Source: Paenibacillus sp. VTT E-133291 (GTDB taxonomy: Bacteria > Bacillota > Bacilli > Paenibacillales > Paenibacillaceae). Taken from it: a stretch of DNA of 64,000 bases. Both the position numbers and the translations under genes were made by a program. Shown here in pieces: positions 8,895 through 17,983 of this stretch (position 1 is the stretch's first letter; every line of letters starts with the position of its first letter). A model generated the notes under the pieces. That model did no database searches. It was not told the DNA's origin and saw nothing but the letters and a program-made list of their open reading frames with translations. The DNA lies in assembly GCF_002264395.1 (NCBI RefSeq), contig NZ_NFVA01000002.1:124001-188000 (forward strand), given 5' to 3'.

Positions 8895-9818
8895 ATGGGA
8901 GGTTTAGAGACAGCGACAAAAGGAAATGTAGGAAAAATAAAGAAGAATCGCTCATCAGATACTATAATGGAAATTGTGATGTACGTAATATCGGCAATTT
9001 TTCTAATCATCCTGATCTATCCGCTGTATTTTATCGTCATTGCTTCGTTCAGTGATCCTTCCGCGGTGGCAGGAGGTCAAGTTTGGCTATTTCCTAAAGG
9101 GTTTACTTTTGATGGTTATAAAGAGCTGCTTCGTCATGAGAATATTTGGATCGGATATTGGAATACCATCCTGTACACGGTGGTTGGGACTGCAATCGGT
9201 TTAGTAGTTAATATCTCAGCAGCCTATGCGTTGTCAAGAAAGGACCTTGTGGGGCGGAAATATATTTCGCTGTTTTTCATCTTTACAATGTTCTTTAACG
9301 GGGGTTTGATTCCTACTTTTTTAACGGTTCGTGATTTCCATCTCTATGATACTTTCTTGGTGATGGTACTGCCTTTCGCAGTTGGAGTTTTTAATATCAT
9401 AGTGGCACGAACTTTTTTCCAGACTAGTATTCCGGGCGATTTATGGGAAGCAGCGCAGATTGATGGTTGTGGAAATCTCCGTTATTTTGCACAGATCGTT
9501 CTACCGTTGTCGAAGGCTATTATTGCAGTGTTAGGTTTATGGATCGCTGTAGGGTATTGGAATTCATATTTTAATGCCTTGATTTATTTGAAGAATCCTA
9601 ATATGTATCCTTTGCAGCTGATCCTGCGAAATATTCTGATTACCAATCAGATGCAGTCTGGTATGGGGACCGGAGAAGCCGCACAAATCGCGTTACGGCT
9701 CGCTAATATGATGCGGTATTCAGTTATTATCGTGGCAACTGTTCCAATTATGTGTGTATACCCATTTGTGCAAAAATACTTTAATCAAGGGGTAATGATC
9801 GGCGCAGTGAAGGAATAA
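8895..9818 (+). CDS. Sugar ABC importer permease (LplC/YtcP-type)
   Basis: 307 residues from the ATG at 8895, placed by GGGAGGAG upstream; a GTG at 8871 would overlap the previous gene and lacks a site. The hydrophobic N-terminal segment (VISAIFLIILIYPLYFIVIA) and six membrane spans are followed by the EAA loop LWEAAQIDGCGNLRYFAQIVLP near residue 195. It is the second half of the heterodimeric channel of the importer and belongs to the CUT1-like polysaccharide family. It is flanked on both sides by the paired binding protein genes. Confidence 0.93.
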   Translation: MGGLETATKGNVGKIKKNRSSDTIMEIVMYVISAIFLIILIYPLYFIVIASFSDPSAVAGGQVWLFPKGFTFDGYKELLRHENIWIGYWNTILYTVVGTAIGLVVNISAAYALSRKDLVGRKYISLFFIFTMFFNGGLIPTFLTVRDFHLYDTFLVMVLPFAVGVFNIIVARTFFQTSIPGDLWEAAQIDGCGNLRYFAQIVLPLSKAIIAVLGLWIAVGYWNSYFNALIYLKNPNMYPLQLILRNILITNQMQSGMGTGEAAQIALRLANMMRYSVIIVATVPIMCVYPFVQKYFNQGVMIGAVKE

Positions 9819-9863
9819 GCTCTTCTGCTTTTCTACTAACATTTGTGAGGGAGCAAGACCGTA

Positions 9864-11468
9864 ATGAAAAAGCAACCCAAAAACAGTATCAATAGAACAA
9901 TCACCGTCATTCTTTTAGTGACAACATTACTTGCTGGCCTTTCAGCCTGTAAAGGGGATAAAGGGGTAAACTCTGTTGAATCTGATCCGGGTCAATTTCA
10001 TAAAGAAGGTTTGCCAATCGTGGATAAGCCCATGACGCTGAAGGTTCTAACGGTTCGGTGGGGAAGCATGGGAGATAACTTTATCCAGAATCAATGGCTG
10101 AAGGATTTGGAAAAAAATACGAATGTCAAAATCGAATGGCAGGTGATGTCTGCTAATGATTGGAGTGAACGTAAGTCTATTTTGCTGGCAAGCGGGACAC
10201 TTCCAGATATCATTTTAGGGAGTGAGACCTTCGGAGATTCAGATATCGTCAATAATTTAAGCTTATTCAGGCCGCTTGATGACTATATCGAAATGTATAT
10301 GCCTAACCTCAAAGCAGCCATGCAGGAAGAACCTGAATTGAAAAAAATCAGTACTTTTCCGGATGGGAAAATCTACTCTTTGCCTGCAAGATTACCTTTA
10401 CGCCCTAAAAGCTCGCGCCAACCCGTGATTAACAAAACCTGGCTGGATAAATTGGGATTGAAGGTTCCGGGTACGATTGATGATCTATACAACGTGCTAA
10501 AAGCTTTTAAAGAACGTGACCCTAATGGGAATGGAAGACTGGATGAGATACCTGTTATTGAAGTAAGTAATGATCTCATCAGTCCCTTTGGAATTACGGA
10601 TCTGAACAATAACTTTATGGTTGTCCAAGACGGAAATGCTGTATATTACCCTGTTTCAGAGGCATACAAAGAAGGGCTCAAATGGGAGCATAAATTATTT
10701 GTTGACGGGTTGCTTGATAAAGAGTTATTCACCCAAGATGAAACGATGAGATCAGCCAAGTTTCTTAATCCGGATGCTCCTATTGTAGGATTCTCGTATC
10801 AGTGGACGCCAGATGCCGTGTTTGGTAAATGGAGTGATCAATATATCACGATTCCCCCGATTGCAGGACCGGAGGGTAAGCGCTATACCATAGGAAATCC
10901 GCATGGAATGAATCTGGAGCGCAACGAGCTGCTTATTTCTACTTCTTGTAAATATCCAGAGATTGCTGCCCGCTGGGCTGACCAGTTCTATACCAATGAA
11001 GCAAGCATTCAAAATTTCTGGGGAGCGATAGACACCGTTATTGAGAAAAATGTCAATGGTTCCTATACATTAATGGACCCACCGATGGGTACCAGTGCTG
11101 ATGCCTGGTATTGGGATCAATCACTCCGGGATTTCGGGCCGAAATATGTCAGTCCAGTGTTTGAGAAATCCATCTTGCTTAACCCAAAAACCGGAGATGG
11201 ACTGAAGCTGCAGCTCGACAAGCTGGGAAGTGATTATACAACGCCGCCTTTCCCTGATGTAATGTACACCGCTGAAGAGTTTCAGATGCTACCGGCTTTG
11301 ACTACGGACATCGATAGTTACGTCAATACAATGCGTGCTCAGTTTATAATTACAGGTAAAATTGACGAGGGCTGGGCTGATTATGTGAAACAGCTGCGGG
11401 GAATGGGACTGGAGAAGCTGGTTAAAATTCGTACCGATGCTTACAGTCGTTATGTGAATGTAGAATAA
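9864..11468 (+). CDS. Sugar ABC importer, lipoprotein solute-binding protein (LplA-type), copy 2
   Basis: 534 residues with the lipobox GLSAC, lipidated cysteine C29. By eye most positions after about residue 45 are identical to copy 1 (6268-7872); the signal peptide and the first 40 residues differ most. It lies 45 bases behind the LplC-type permease with GAGGGAG as binding site, so it is probably cotranscribed. Substitutions are scattered rather than confined to one stretch, which suggests an old tandem duplication kept under selection. The two proteins may differ in ligand length or affinity while sharing the same permeases. Confidence 0.92.
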   Translation: MKKQPKNSINRTITVILLVTTLLAGLSACKGDKGVNSVESDPGQFHKEGLPIVDKPMTLKVLTVRWGSMGDNFIQNQWLKDLEKNTNVKIEWQVMSANDWSERKSILLASGTLPDIILGSETFGDSDIVNNLSLFRPLDDYIEMYMPNLKAAMQEEPELKKISTFPDGKIYSLPARLPLRPKSSRQPVINKTWLDKLGLKVPGTIDDLYNVLKAFKERDPNGNGRLDEIPVIEVSNDLISPFGITDLNNNFMVVQDGNAVYYPVSEAYKEGLKWEHKLFVDGLLDKELFTQDETMRSAKFLNPDAPIVGFSYQWTPDAVFGKWSDQYITIPPIAGPEGKRYTIGNPHGMNLERNELLISTSCKYPEIAARWADQFYTNEASIQNFWGAIDTVIEKNVNGSYTLMDPPMGTSADAWYWDQSLRDFGPKYVSPVFEKSILLNPKTGDGLKLQLDKLGSDYTTPPFPDVMYTAEEFQMLPALTTDIDSYVNTMRAQFIITGKIDEGWADYVKQLRGMGLEKLVKIRTDAYSRYVNVE

Positions 11469-11498
11469 GAACCTTTCCAAGGTCTATTTCGACTAAAA

Positions 11499-11545
11499 CA
11501 AAACACAGCAAGTCTCCAATCCCTCAGAGACATGCTGTGTTTTTA
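11499..11545 (+). terminator. Bidirectional intrinsic terminator between importer operon and GH30 gene
   Basis: AAAACACAGCA and TGCTGTGTTTTT form the outer stem, with AGTCTC and GAGACA inside and a loop of about 10 bases. T runs on both strands let it end the plus-strand importer operon and the minus-strand GH30 transcript. Confidence 0.85.
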
Positions 11546-11558
11546 GCTTTCGAAATTT

Positions 11559-12902
11559 CTATTTAATGAGCAGGGTTTGAATAGCATGAGCCGGTATCAT
11601 GTTCTCAGCCAAGCTGTTATGGAAGCGCAGGCTGAAAGGAAGCTCTTGTTCCGTGCGGTTCATAACGATAACAGCAATAGTACCATCTGGATTACGGAAA
11701 GCTGTAGTTTCAAGCTTATCTGTATATTTGGAATGTCCAATTCGTTTAGCACCTGGGCGAATATATTTACTGAAATGTCCGATGTAATAGAAGGAGCTCT
11801 CAAATATTATTTCATCGTTTTTCGTATCCCCGATAATTGGAGCATCGCAGAAGTTACCCACATGGTTAGGTCCACCTTGCTCGTCCAACACAATATTCCA
11901 GTCTGTCCAGCATGACATCCAATTGTTCAGATTGCCAATGATATCATGGCCGTAACGTTCGCCTGTGTTCCATGAGCCGAGATGAACGCCACCTTCTTGG
12001 CAGCCTTCGCTGAAGAACAACTTCTTGTCTGGGAAGCGATCATGAACGGCCGATAGGGCTTCGAAGTGATCGCCGGAGTACCAGTGGAAGCAAATTCCCC
12101 AAATGTATTTGGAAGCTTCTTGATCTTCAAAGGCAACCTTGGCACGGTCATACACGCGCTCCTTGTTATGATCCCAGATCATAACCTTTACATGAGCCAA
12201 ACCGGCTTGTTCCAAGGCTGGTCCCAAGTAATCACGAACAAAATCTTTTTCTTCTTCGGCAGTATAAAGGCAAGAATCCCATATTTGTACAGCCTTTGCT
12301 TCGTTCTGAACACTAACGGCCCAAATATCGATGCCTTCCGCAGCGTAAGCCTGAATATATTTTACGAACATGTTGGCCCAAGCCTCACGGTATTCAGGCT
12401 TAAGAGCTCCACCACCGTTCATTTGACCGTTCGTTTTCATAAAAGCTGGTGGACTCCAAGGAGAAGAGAACAAACGGAAATCTTCGCCAACAGCTGCTGC
12501 AGCATTTTTGATTAGGGGGATAATTGACTCTTGATCTCTGGAAATATCGAACGAACGGAGCTCTGCATCGCCTTCTTCTACATACGCGTAGTTGCCCAGT
12601 GAGAAGTCACAGCTTTGGATATGCGAACGGCAAAGGGTAAATCCAATACCATCCTTAGGATCAAAATAAGCGTCGATGATTTCTTTCTGTTTAGCTTCAC
12701 TTAGTTTAGCGATGGTAACAGCAGAAGCCTCGGTAAGTGCACCACCGAAACCTTCCATTTCCTGATACTCCAAATCATCATAAATATTGATGAGCTCTGA
12801 TTCGACGCCTGACGTATCGGGGAGGAAGATCAGAGGGTCTTTTTCTGTTAGTCGGTCGGTAGTTTCTTTTGCTGTTTGAATGACGCGAACAATTTTACTC
12901 AT
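11559..12902 (-). CDS. Glycoside hydrolase family 30 enzyme, intracellular
   Basis: 447 residues from the ATG at 12902, with AGGAGG upstream; an ATG at 12926 has no site. The (beta/alpha)8 barrel shows EGFGGALTEASA near the start, CRSHIQSCDFS, FSSPWSPPAFMKTN, then the acid/base glutamate in VSVQNE (about 201) and the nucleophile glutamate in FFSEG (about 299). A short beta domain ends the protein. There is no signal peptide, so it acts in the cytoplasm on imported oligosaccharides. GH30 members include glucosylceramidases, beta-1,6-glucanases and beta-xylosidases; the exact linkage is open. Its place between the importer and the AraC gene suggests that it cleaves the imported sugar. Confidence 0.9.
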   Translation of the reverse strand: MSKIVRVIQTAKETTDRLTEKDPLIFLPDTSGVESELINIYDDLEYQEMEGFGGALTEASAVTIAKLSEAKQKEIIDAYFDPKDGIGFTLCRSHIQSCDFSLGNYAYVEEGDAELRSFDISRDQESIIPLIKNAAAAVGEDFRLFSSPWSPPAFMKTNGQMNGGGALKPEYREAWANMFVKYIQAYAAEGIDIWAVSVQNEAKAVQIWDSCLYTAEEEKDFVRDYLGPALEQAGLAHVKVMIWDHNKERVYDRAKVAFEDQEASKYIWGICFHWYSGDHFEALSAVHDRFPDKKLFFSEGCQEGGVHLGSWNTGERYGHDIIGNLNNWMSCWTDWNIVLDEQGGPNHVGNFCDAPIIGDTKNDEIIFESSFYYIGHFSKYIRPGAKRIGHSKYTDKLETTAFRNPDGTIAVIVMNRTEQELPFSLRFHNSLAENMIPAHAIQTLLIK

Positions 12903-13037
12903 AGTGGTTGGTAACCTCCTGTACATATAAATTCTGTCTTTATTATAGAAGGAGATTCACTGTTCTTTGAAGAAACAATATGGCTAAGAACCTCAACAAT
13001 CTGGTCATCGACTACTTAGGGAAGAGGAGTGAATGCT

Positions 13038-13832
13038 ATGGAAACTAATAGTGTCCAAATAAGCCTATGCGGCTTTATTCGCCATACTCAGCCTTTTCGG
13101 CAATTATATCGCAGTGGGCTGGATACCTATATCATAAGGCTGCAAGCAGAAGGAGAGTGTGAAGTACTGATCGATGGAGACATGGTAACCGTGGTGCCTG
13201 GTGATCTGTTATTATTTAAGCCTCAAGATATATATGATCTGAGAATCGGCGAAAAGAAGAGTAAGCTGGGACATAGTGTGGACTATTTTGTAATGTGTAC
13301 AGGGGAATGGGTGGATCAGTGGTGGAACCTGCGCGAAAGACCGAAGAAGGTTAGAATTGCGGATGACGGCAAACTGCAAAGTATATGGCAACAGCTTGAT
13401 CTGGAGAATAGAAGATTAGATGGGGGGAGCCCTGAAATACTTGAGGCGCTGTTTAAAGCGCTATGCCTGCTGTTAGATCGGGCTATGGAAGAAGCACCTG
13501 CATCATCATCAGCCTCACTGCTACACGGGCTTAAGATGAAGAGTTATGTAGAGGAGCATGCTACATCAGAGATCAGATTAAAGGATGTAGCTGCCCATGC
13601 AGGAATTAGTGTAACGAGGGCCGTACATGTATTCAAAATTCAATTCGGCTACTCTATTATGCAATATGCTGGGCAAATTCGGCTTGCTATGGCTCTTCGA
13701 TTAATGGACAACACCAATTATACCTTAGAGCGAATAGCAGAGGAGACGGGGTTTGGAAGCTACACCTATTTCCACAGGGTATTTCGGGAACGTTATGGCG
13801 TCTCCCCAGGCAACTATCGTAAGAGAGAGTAG
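13038..13832 (+). CDS. AraC-family transcriptional regulator
   Basis: 264 residues from the ATG at 13038, 9 bases after GAGGAG; a GTG at 13029 abuts the site and is less likely. The N-terminal 110 residues form a cupin-like sugar-sensing domain with EGECEVLIDGD and PGDLLLFKP. The C-terminal part holds two helix-turn-helix motifs: KDVAAHAGISVTRAVHVFK and IAEETGFGSYTYFHRVFRE. It is divergent from the GH30 gene and shares a 135-base intergenic region with it, so it probably controls GH30 expression in response to the sugar. Confidence 0.9.
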   Translation: METNSVQISLCGFIRHTQPFRQLYRSGLDTYIIRLQAEGECEVLIDGDMVTVVPGDLLLFKPQDIYDLRIGEKKSKLGHSVDYFVMCTGEWVDQWWNLRERPKKVRIADDGKLQSIWQQLDLENRRLDGGSPEILEALFKALCLLLDRAMEEAPASSSASLLHGLKMKSYVEEHATSEIRLKDVAAHAGISVTRAVHVFKIQFGYSIMQYAGQIRLAMALRLMDNTNYTLERIAEETGFGSYTYFHRVFRERYGVSPGNYRKRE

Positions 13833-13844
13833 CCTTCACTATTT

Positions 13845-14891
13845 TTAAGATCGTCTAGTTTTTAACAAGAAGTCCCTAACCGCTTGCTCAAATAACCTGA
13901 CACTATTTGCCCATGTCCATTTGTGGGAAGATCTTTCACCTTGTGCGGCCAATTTAGTTCTTAAGTTTGGGTCTCGGATTAGGCGGATGACATCTTCACC
14001 AAGCCGATTCTCGTACCGATAGGAGAGCAGGCAGTTCTTCTCGTGATTTGCGTATTCCATATTTCCACCTGAATAAACACAGACCAGTGCTACGCCACAC
14101 CGCATGGCTTCAAGCCCCGGCAAAGAACCCGTATCAAAAATACTAGAACTAACAAAGATATCTGCACCGTTGTAATGGTAACAGAGCTCTTCATCATTCG
14201 CTGGCGTGAAGAATCGATATTTGCCAGTAGCTTTCATTCTTTGGAGAACTTCTGAAGTATTGAACTCGTCGGGCGGACTGATAAAGTTAATATTTACATG
14301 GGGACATTGATTTTTCACATGATCCAGTTGCTCTATAAGATAGTCTTGCTCACGGTGCCATGAGAAACCACGTTCTGCTTTTCTTAATATTGCTGTTATG
14401 TTTAAAGGCTCCTGAAGACTGTAACGGATATTCATATTCTTGAAGGATGAGCTAATGCCAATGGGCACGATTTTTCCTGTGATCCCATGATTTAAACGAA
14501 TCAGATCCTGCTGCCAATGCGATAAAACAATTAGATGCTCTGTGACATGATAAGAAGGGAAAGACAGCGAGCTATCTGGTAAAAAGGGGGGTTCATAACA
14601 TAATGATAATCTTACATGAATTCCTTTTCCTTGATTGCTAGCTGCTTGAGAGGTAGGGACTGTTGTATGGAAATTAGAAACAATAACATCGCCTGGGGGA
14701 TAGTCCTGTTCTTTAGGCGACATATGTGTGGAGCGGATTAAGGTGGAGCGGACATCATAGGAAACAACACCATCCACAGGCATGAGGATAGTAACCTGAT
14801 GCCCCATAGCTGTCAGCCCATTGGTGAGTTCTACCAGCATGCGTTGAGCTCCACCATGTGATAAGGTCAGAATAGGGAATGTGAATCTCAT
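13845..14891 (-). CDS. Family 4 (GT-B) glycosyltransferase
   Basis: 348 residues from the ATG at 14891, preceded by GGAAGGGACGGG; a start at 14912 is possible. The N-terminal Rossmann half begins MRFTFPILTLSHGGAQRML with the acceptor-side glycine loop, and the C-terminal half carries SSSIFDTGSLPGLEAMRCGVAL, the E-x7-E-like donor-binding region of retaining GT4 enzymes. It would add a sugar from a nucleotide donor to an unknown acceptor in surface glycan assembly. It is convergent with the AraC gene and has no glycan-cluster partners next to it. Confidence 0.82.
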   Translation of the reverse strand: MRFTFPILTLSHGGAQRMLVELTNGLTAMGHQVTILMPVDGVVSYDVRSTLIRSTHMSPKEQDYPPGDVIVSNFHTTVPTSQAASNQGKGIHVRLSLCYEPPFLPDSSLSFPSYHVTEHLIVLSHWQQDLIRLNHGITGKIVPIGISSSFKNMNIRYSLQEPLNITAILRKAERGFSWHREQDYLIEQLDHVKNQCPHVNINFISPPDEFNTSEVLQRMKATGKYRFFTPANDEELCYHYNGADIFVSSSIFDTGSLPGLEAMRCGVALVCVYSGGNMEYANHEKNCLLSYRYENRLGEDVIRLIRDPNLRTKLAAQGERSSHKWTWANSVRLFEQAVRDFLLKTRRS

Positions 14892-15009
14892 CGGTAATCC
14901 CGTCCCTTCCAAGTTAGGGCTTAATCGTCAAACGAAGTTACTCAATCGTTCTGTTTCTTATTTTATTCAACTCGCTTAGAAAGGTACCATTTATCTAGTT
15001 TAAAAATCA

Positions 15010-15855
15010 TTATTTTTCCATAAGAGCGATATTCTTTAGTAAAGCAACGGTCTCATTAATCTCGAGGTTCGTTATATCTTCTAAAGATACGTCGATCATG
15101 GGCTTAAATTGCTGGAGTTTGCTCAGGAAAGCTTCAGTATGGAAATGCCCTCCACCAGCCTTACCGTGGTAAGTTCTCTCTCCATCTTGATAGATGTCTT
15201 TTAAATGCGCCAAAATGATCCGATCCCCGAACAACCTGAAGGCGTCATCAACAATTTGATCCTGCATATCTACAGCGTCACCAATAAAATTGCATGGATC
15301 CAAGACTACACCAATATTGCCTGAGGGAATTTCATCTAAGATGCGGCGCATCTTGTCTGGTGTAGAAAGAGTATGTGTGCAGACACCCTCCAATCCCAGA
15401 AAAACACCCCATTTTTCAGCTTCCTCCGCAAGCTCTTGTACAGTTTCCCTTAAAATATCCCAGCCGATATCTTCGTAATGGAGCGGGTCTTGTGCTTGGA
15501 AAGTAGTCAGAGCGCCCGTCTCCGTAGCCACCATTGGGGCGCCGAATTGGCGGGCATACCGAAGATGTTCTTTGAAGCGATCTATTTCTAATCTCCGGAT
15601 AACAGGATCTGGATGAATGGGATTGATGTAACAGCCTAACGCGCCGATACGTATACCTGCTCTTTCAAATTGTTCACCAATATAGTTTGCGAGGCCTGGA
15701 CTTAATTTACCTGTGGAGGTGTTGATGTCCTGAATAGCTTTGGATAAAGCAAGTTGAACAAAATCGATATCATAATTCTGAAGCGTTGCTGTCAACGATT
15801 TGAGGGGTAAACAACCAAATGTATGCGCTAATGTTCCGTATCTGATGGTAATCAT
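15010..15855 (-). CDS. Sugar phosphate isomerase/epimerase family protein (xylose isomerase-like TIM barrel)
   Basis: 281 residues of the AP_endonuc_2 fold. Candidate metal and catalytic positions are the acids in VATETGAL, LGLEGVCTHT, LDPCNF, the LAHLKDI histidine, GGGHFHTE and VSLEDI. Family members isomerise or epimerise sugars, inositols or their phosphates in the cytoplasm. The ATG is immediately preceded by AAGGAG with no spacer, which is unusual; the real initiation codon may be one of the ATT/ATC codons just inside. The substrate is unknown, but the neighbourhood of carbohydrate genes supports sugar catabolism. Confidence 0.8.
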   Translation of the reverse strand: MITIRYGTLAHTFGCLPLKSLTATLQNYDIDFVQLALSKAIQDINTSTGKLSPGLANYIGEQFERAGIRIGALGCYINPIHPDPVIRRLEIDRFKEHLRYARQFGAPMVATETGALTTFQAQDPLHYEDIGWDILRETVQELAEEAEKWGVFLGLEGVCTHTLSTPDKMRRILDEIPSGNIGVVLDPCNFIGDAVDMQDQIVDDAFRLFGDRIILAHLKDIYQDGERTYHGKAGGGHFHTEAFLSKLQQFKPMIDVSLEDITNLEINETVALLKNIALMEK

Positions 15856-15905
15856 CTCCTTATCTAAGATAGGTATGTGTAATTACAAACATAATAGTAG
15901 CGCTT

Positions 15906-16814
15906 TCATCTGGATGCAAGTGATTTATCCTTATCGTTTGTCAGGAAATTGATGATCTCAGTGTTTATTCTATCCGGTTGCTCGTGATTAATGCCGTGTC
16001 CCGCATGGGGGATGACTTGGTAATAGAACTTTCCAGCTTCTAAAATATTTATGAAATCCTTCGATTGCTTTAGCGCGTGTTCTCCAACTAGAAAATAGAG
16101 CTTGTCTCTAACTGCGACTGCGGCGTTTTGATCATACGGATGAAGCTTATGCACAAACATAGCTTGCTGATTATGAGTGCGCATTAAAAGGATCAGATGA
16201 GCAGCTAATACTGGATGGTTGTCAAATAAAGGGGAGTTAGGGGCGCTTAACTTCTTCAGAACTTTCAGTAAATTGCGATCCGTTGGAATCAGAATCTCCG
16301 GGAACATCATCATTAAGGTTTGGATCATGGCTTTAATCGGTGCATTAACCATTCCACCCTCCAAACAAACGACACGGTTCACTTTGTCCGGTTGCTTGGT
16401 CGCATAATTAAAAGCAATATAGGCGCCATTGGACACACCCGCGAGATTAAAGACTTCAACCCTCAGATGTGTCGCTATTTCGTTAATCCATGCCACTTGC
16501 TCAAAATTCTGTTTGTTAAAATGCTCATTAGGTATGCTTTTACCAGGTCCGCCTAAAGTATCAATAGCAATGCAATAAAAATGCTTCGATAATTCCTCGA
16601 TGTTTAAGATCCACATGACCGCCGAGTTATCGCCAACACCATGGAACAGGAGTAAAGGTGGATTAATCTTTTGACCAGCAAGGATGCAATGTGTCAGTCC
16701 ATATGAGGTAGGAATATCGATTTCCTCAAGTGGAGTGGGCCACTGCTCAACAAGCTGCTGATAGGATTGCCACACTCGTTCTTGCGCCTTGGTATTCTTA
16801 AAGCTATTTACCAT
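15906..16814 (-). CDS. Alpha/beta hydrolase
   Basis: 302 residues from the ATG at 16814, 6 bases after GGAGG. The fold shows the oxyanion-hole stretch LLFHGVGDN, the nucleophile elbow GVSNGAY with its serine, and a C-terminal HAGHGINHE that supplies the catalytic histidine. No signal peptide is present, so it is cytoplasmic. It lies 50 bases upstream of the sugar isomerase-like gene on the same strand and the two may be cotranscribed. The substrate, an ester or lactone, cannot be named. Confidence 0.85.
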   Translation of the reverse strand: MVNSFKNTKAQERVWQSYQQLVEQWPTPLEEIDIPTSYGLTHCILAGQKINPPLLLFHGVGDNSAVMWILNIEELSKHFYCIAIDTLGGPGKSIPNEHFNKQNFEQVAWINEIATHLRVEVFNLAGVSNGAYIAFNYATKQPDKVNRVVCLEGGMVNAPIKAMIQTLMMMFPEILIPTDRNLLKVLKKLSAPNSPLFDNHPVLAAHLILLMRTHNQQAMFVHKLHPYDQNAAVAVRDKLYFLVGEHALKQSKDFINILEAGKFYYQVIPHAGHGINHEQPDRINTEIINFLTNDKDKSLASR

Positions 16815-16986
16815 CACAGACCTCCATATCCAAAATAAAGAATATATATCTTATTCCAATTAGTATACTACGAGAGTTCGCAAGGGGGAGAAAGAAATAG
16901 AAACATTACTGTGAAAAAGAAGGTGGGAGGTGAGTCGGCACACAGAATTTTTGATTTTTGATGCTAACATCCATCCCGAAGCCTGA

Positions 16987-17124
16987 TACGTGCATTTCGT
17001 ACAACTAAATAGCCACTTTACGCGCATAAAAGCGATATAGATGCACTCTGTACAACTATATCTCTGGAAATTAGCGGATATTGCTAGATTGGAGGGGATT
17101 AGTTGCACAAAGTACACTTACCAC
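16987..17124. repeat. Intergenic repeat with three copies of a 20-base GTACAACTA motif
   Basis: The 435-base gap between the hydrolase and the acetyltransferase holds no credible gene. Within it are GTGCATTTCGTACAACTAAA (16991-17010), ATGCACTCTGTACAACTATA (17041-17060) and, inverted, TTAGTTGCACAAAGTACACT (17099-17118). The shared form is RTGCAYTYTGTRCAACTAWA. The order and orientation suggest a folded or mobile intergenic element. From memory similar elements are scattered in Paenibacillus genomes; that part is recollection and not seen here. Confidence 0.6.
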
Positions 17125-17249
17125 TAGGCGCGAACGTTGAAATTAATTTTTAGTTGTAGAATATGCAATTAAATAATGCGGAAGGTTCTCTTTTGCGGTA
17201 AATTTTAGGATATGGAAAGTTATTTATGATGTTCGAGGGGGCGCTAAGG

Positions 17250-17750
17250 ATGCTAATTGAACTAAAGGAAGCGAGTTTATCAGATGATCGTGATATTTTT
17301 GAGATGATTGCGGAGATCGGTCCGGGAGAGAATGGTTTCGTTAACAATGGTTTTGATATGGTTTACAGTGAATTTCCTGATTTCATCAGGGGGCGGATAG
17401 CTCTTTCACGAGGTGATAATCTTCTACCAAACTATGTCCCACAAACCAACTATTGGTTAGTGATTGACTCTTATCCTGTTGGTGTTGGCAAACTAAGACA
17501 TGCCTTAAATGATCAATTAAGAAAGTCAGGTGGACATATCGGGTATAGCATCAGACCGAGTGAACGAGGAAAGGGTTATGGCACAATGATGTTAGCAGAG
17601 CTGCTAAAAAGAGCTGCGGATAGGGGGATTAATGAGGTCATGCTGACTTGTGAGCCGAACAACGTATCTTCGAGAAAGGTTATTGAAGCGAATAAAGGAA
17701 TATTAACCGGCATTGAGGATGGAAAATGTAACTACTGGGTTAGTCTATAA
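17250..17750 (+). CDS. GNAT-family N-acetyltransferase
   Basis: 166 residues from the ATG at 17250, preceded by GAGGGGG; an earlier ATG at 17226 is less likely. The acetyl-CoA-binding motif is RPSERGKGYGTMMLAELL (about 103-120), with the later strand VMLTCEPNNVSSRKVIEANKG typical of the subfamily that modifies small molecules or protein N-termini. The substrate is unknown. It is monocistronic and ends at a terminator. Confidence 0.88.
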   Translation: MLIELKEASLSDDRDIFEMIAEIGPGENGFVNNGFDMVYSEFPDFIRGRIALSRGDNLLPNYVPQTNYWLVIDSYPVGVGKLRHALNDQLRKSGGHIGYSIRPSERGKGYGTMMLAELLKRAADRGINEVMLTCEPNNVSSRKVIEANKGILTGIEDGKCNYWVSL

Positions 17751-17788
17751 GCTGGCGTGATGAATAGCGGGATAAGGAGTTGCTGATG

Positions 17789-17814
17789 GAGTTGCTAATG
17801 GGCAGCTCTTTTTT
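17789..17814 (+). terminator. Intrinsic terminator after the GNAT gene
   Basis: GAGTTGC (17789-17795) pairs with GCAGCTC (17802-17808), one pair being G-U, followed directly by TTTTTT. Confidence 0.7.
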
Positions 17815-17886
17815 GTCTTTTACAAAAAAACTTGCAGTGCACGCCATGGAGATTCGTCTAAAATGTGAAATAAATTTTAAATTTTG

Positions 17887-17980
17887 TTGAAAACGCTCTA
17901 TTCAAACACAAACAAATAGATTAAAATCAAAACAAAGAAAAATAAACAAAAAAATAAACATTCAAAAACGGAGGTATTCG
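17887..17980 (+). promoter_or_regulatory. A-rich control region of the rhamnose operon with a half cre site
   Basis: Positions 17887-17903 start with TTGAAAACGC, a perfect left half of a cre box, but the right half departs at three positions. Downstream come several AAACAAA-type direct repeats in an almost pyrimidine-free stretch up to the GGAGG site before 17984. Such A-rich repeats fit DeoR-family operators, here for the regulator encoded at 20094. No binding motif for this regulator is known to me, so the role is inferred from position. Confidence 0.4.
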
Positions 17981-17983
17981 CAA

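Noticed and set aside
12066-12515. Plus-strand frame of 149 codons inside the GH30 gene
   Set aside because: The opposite strand codes for the GH30 catalytic core; no binding site or known motif supports it.
16860-17117. Minus-strand frame of 85 codons in the intergenic repeat
   Set aside because: Its Cys-Thr-Lys-Cys pattern comes from the repeated GTACAACTA-type motifs, and there is no binding site.
17887-17903. A full cre box upstream of rhaEW
   Set aside because: Only the left half matches; three right-half positions differ, so it is reported only as a half site.
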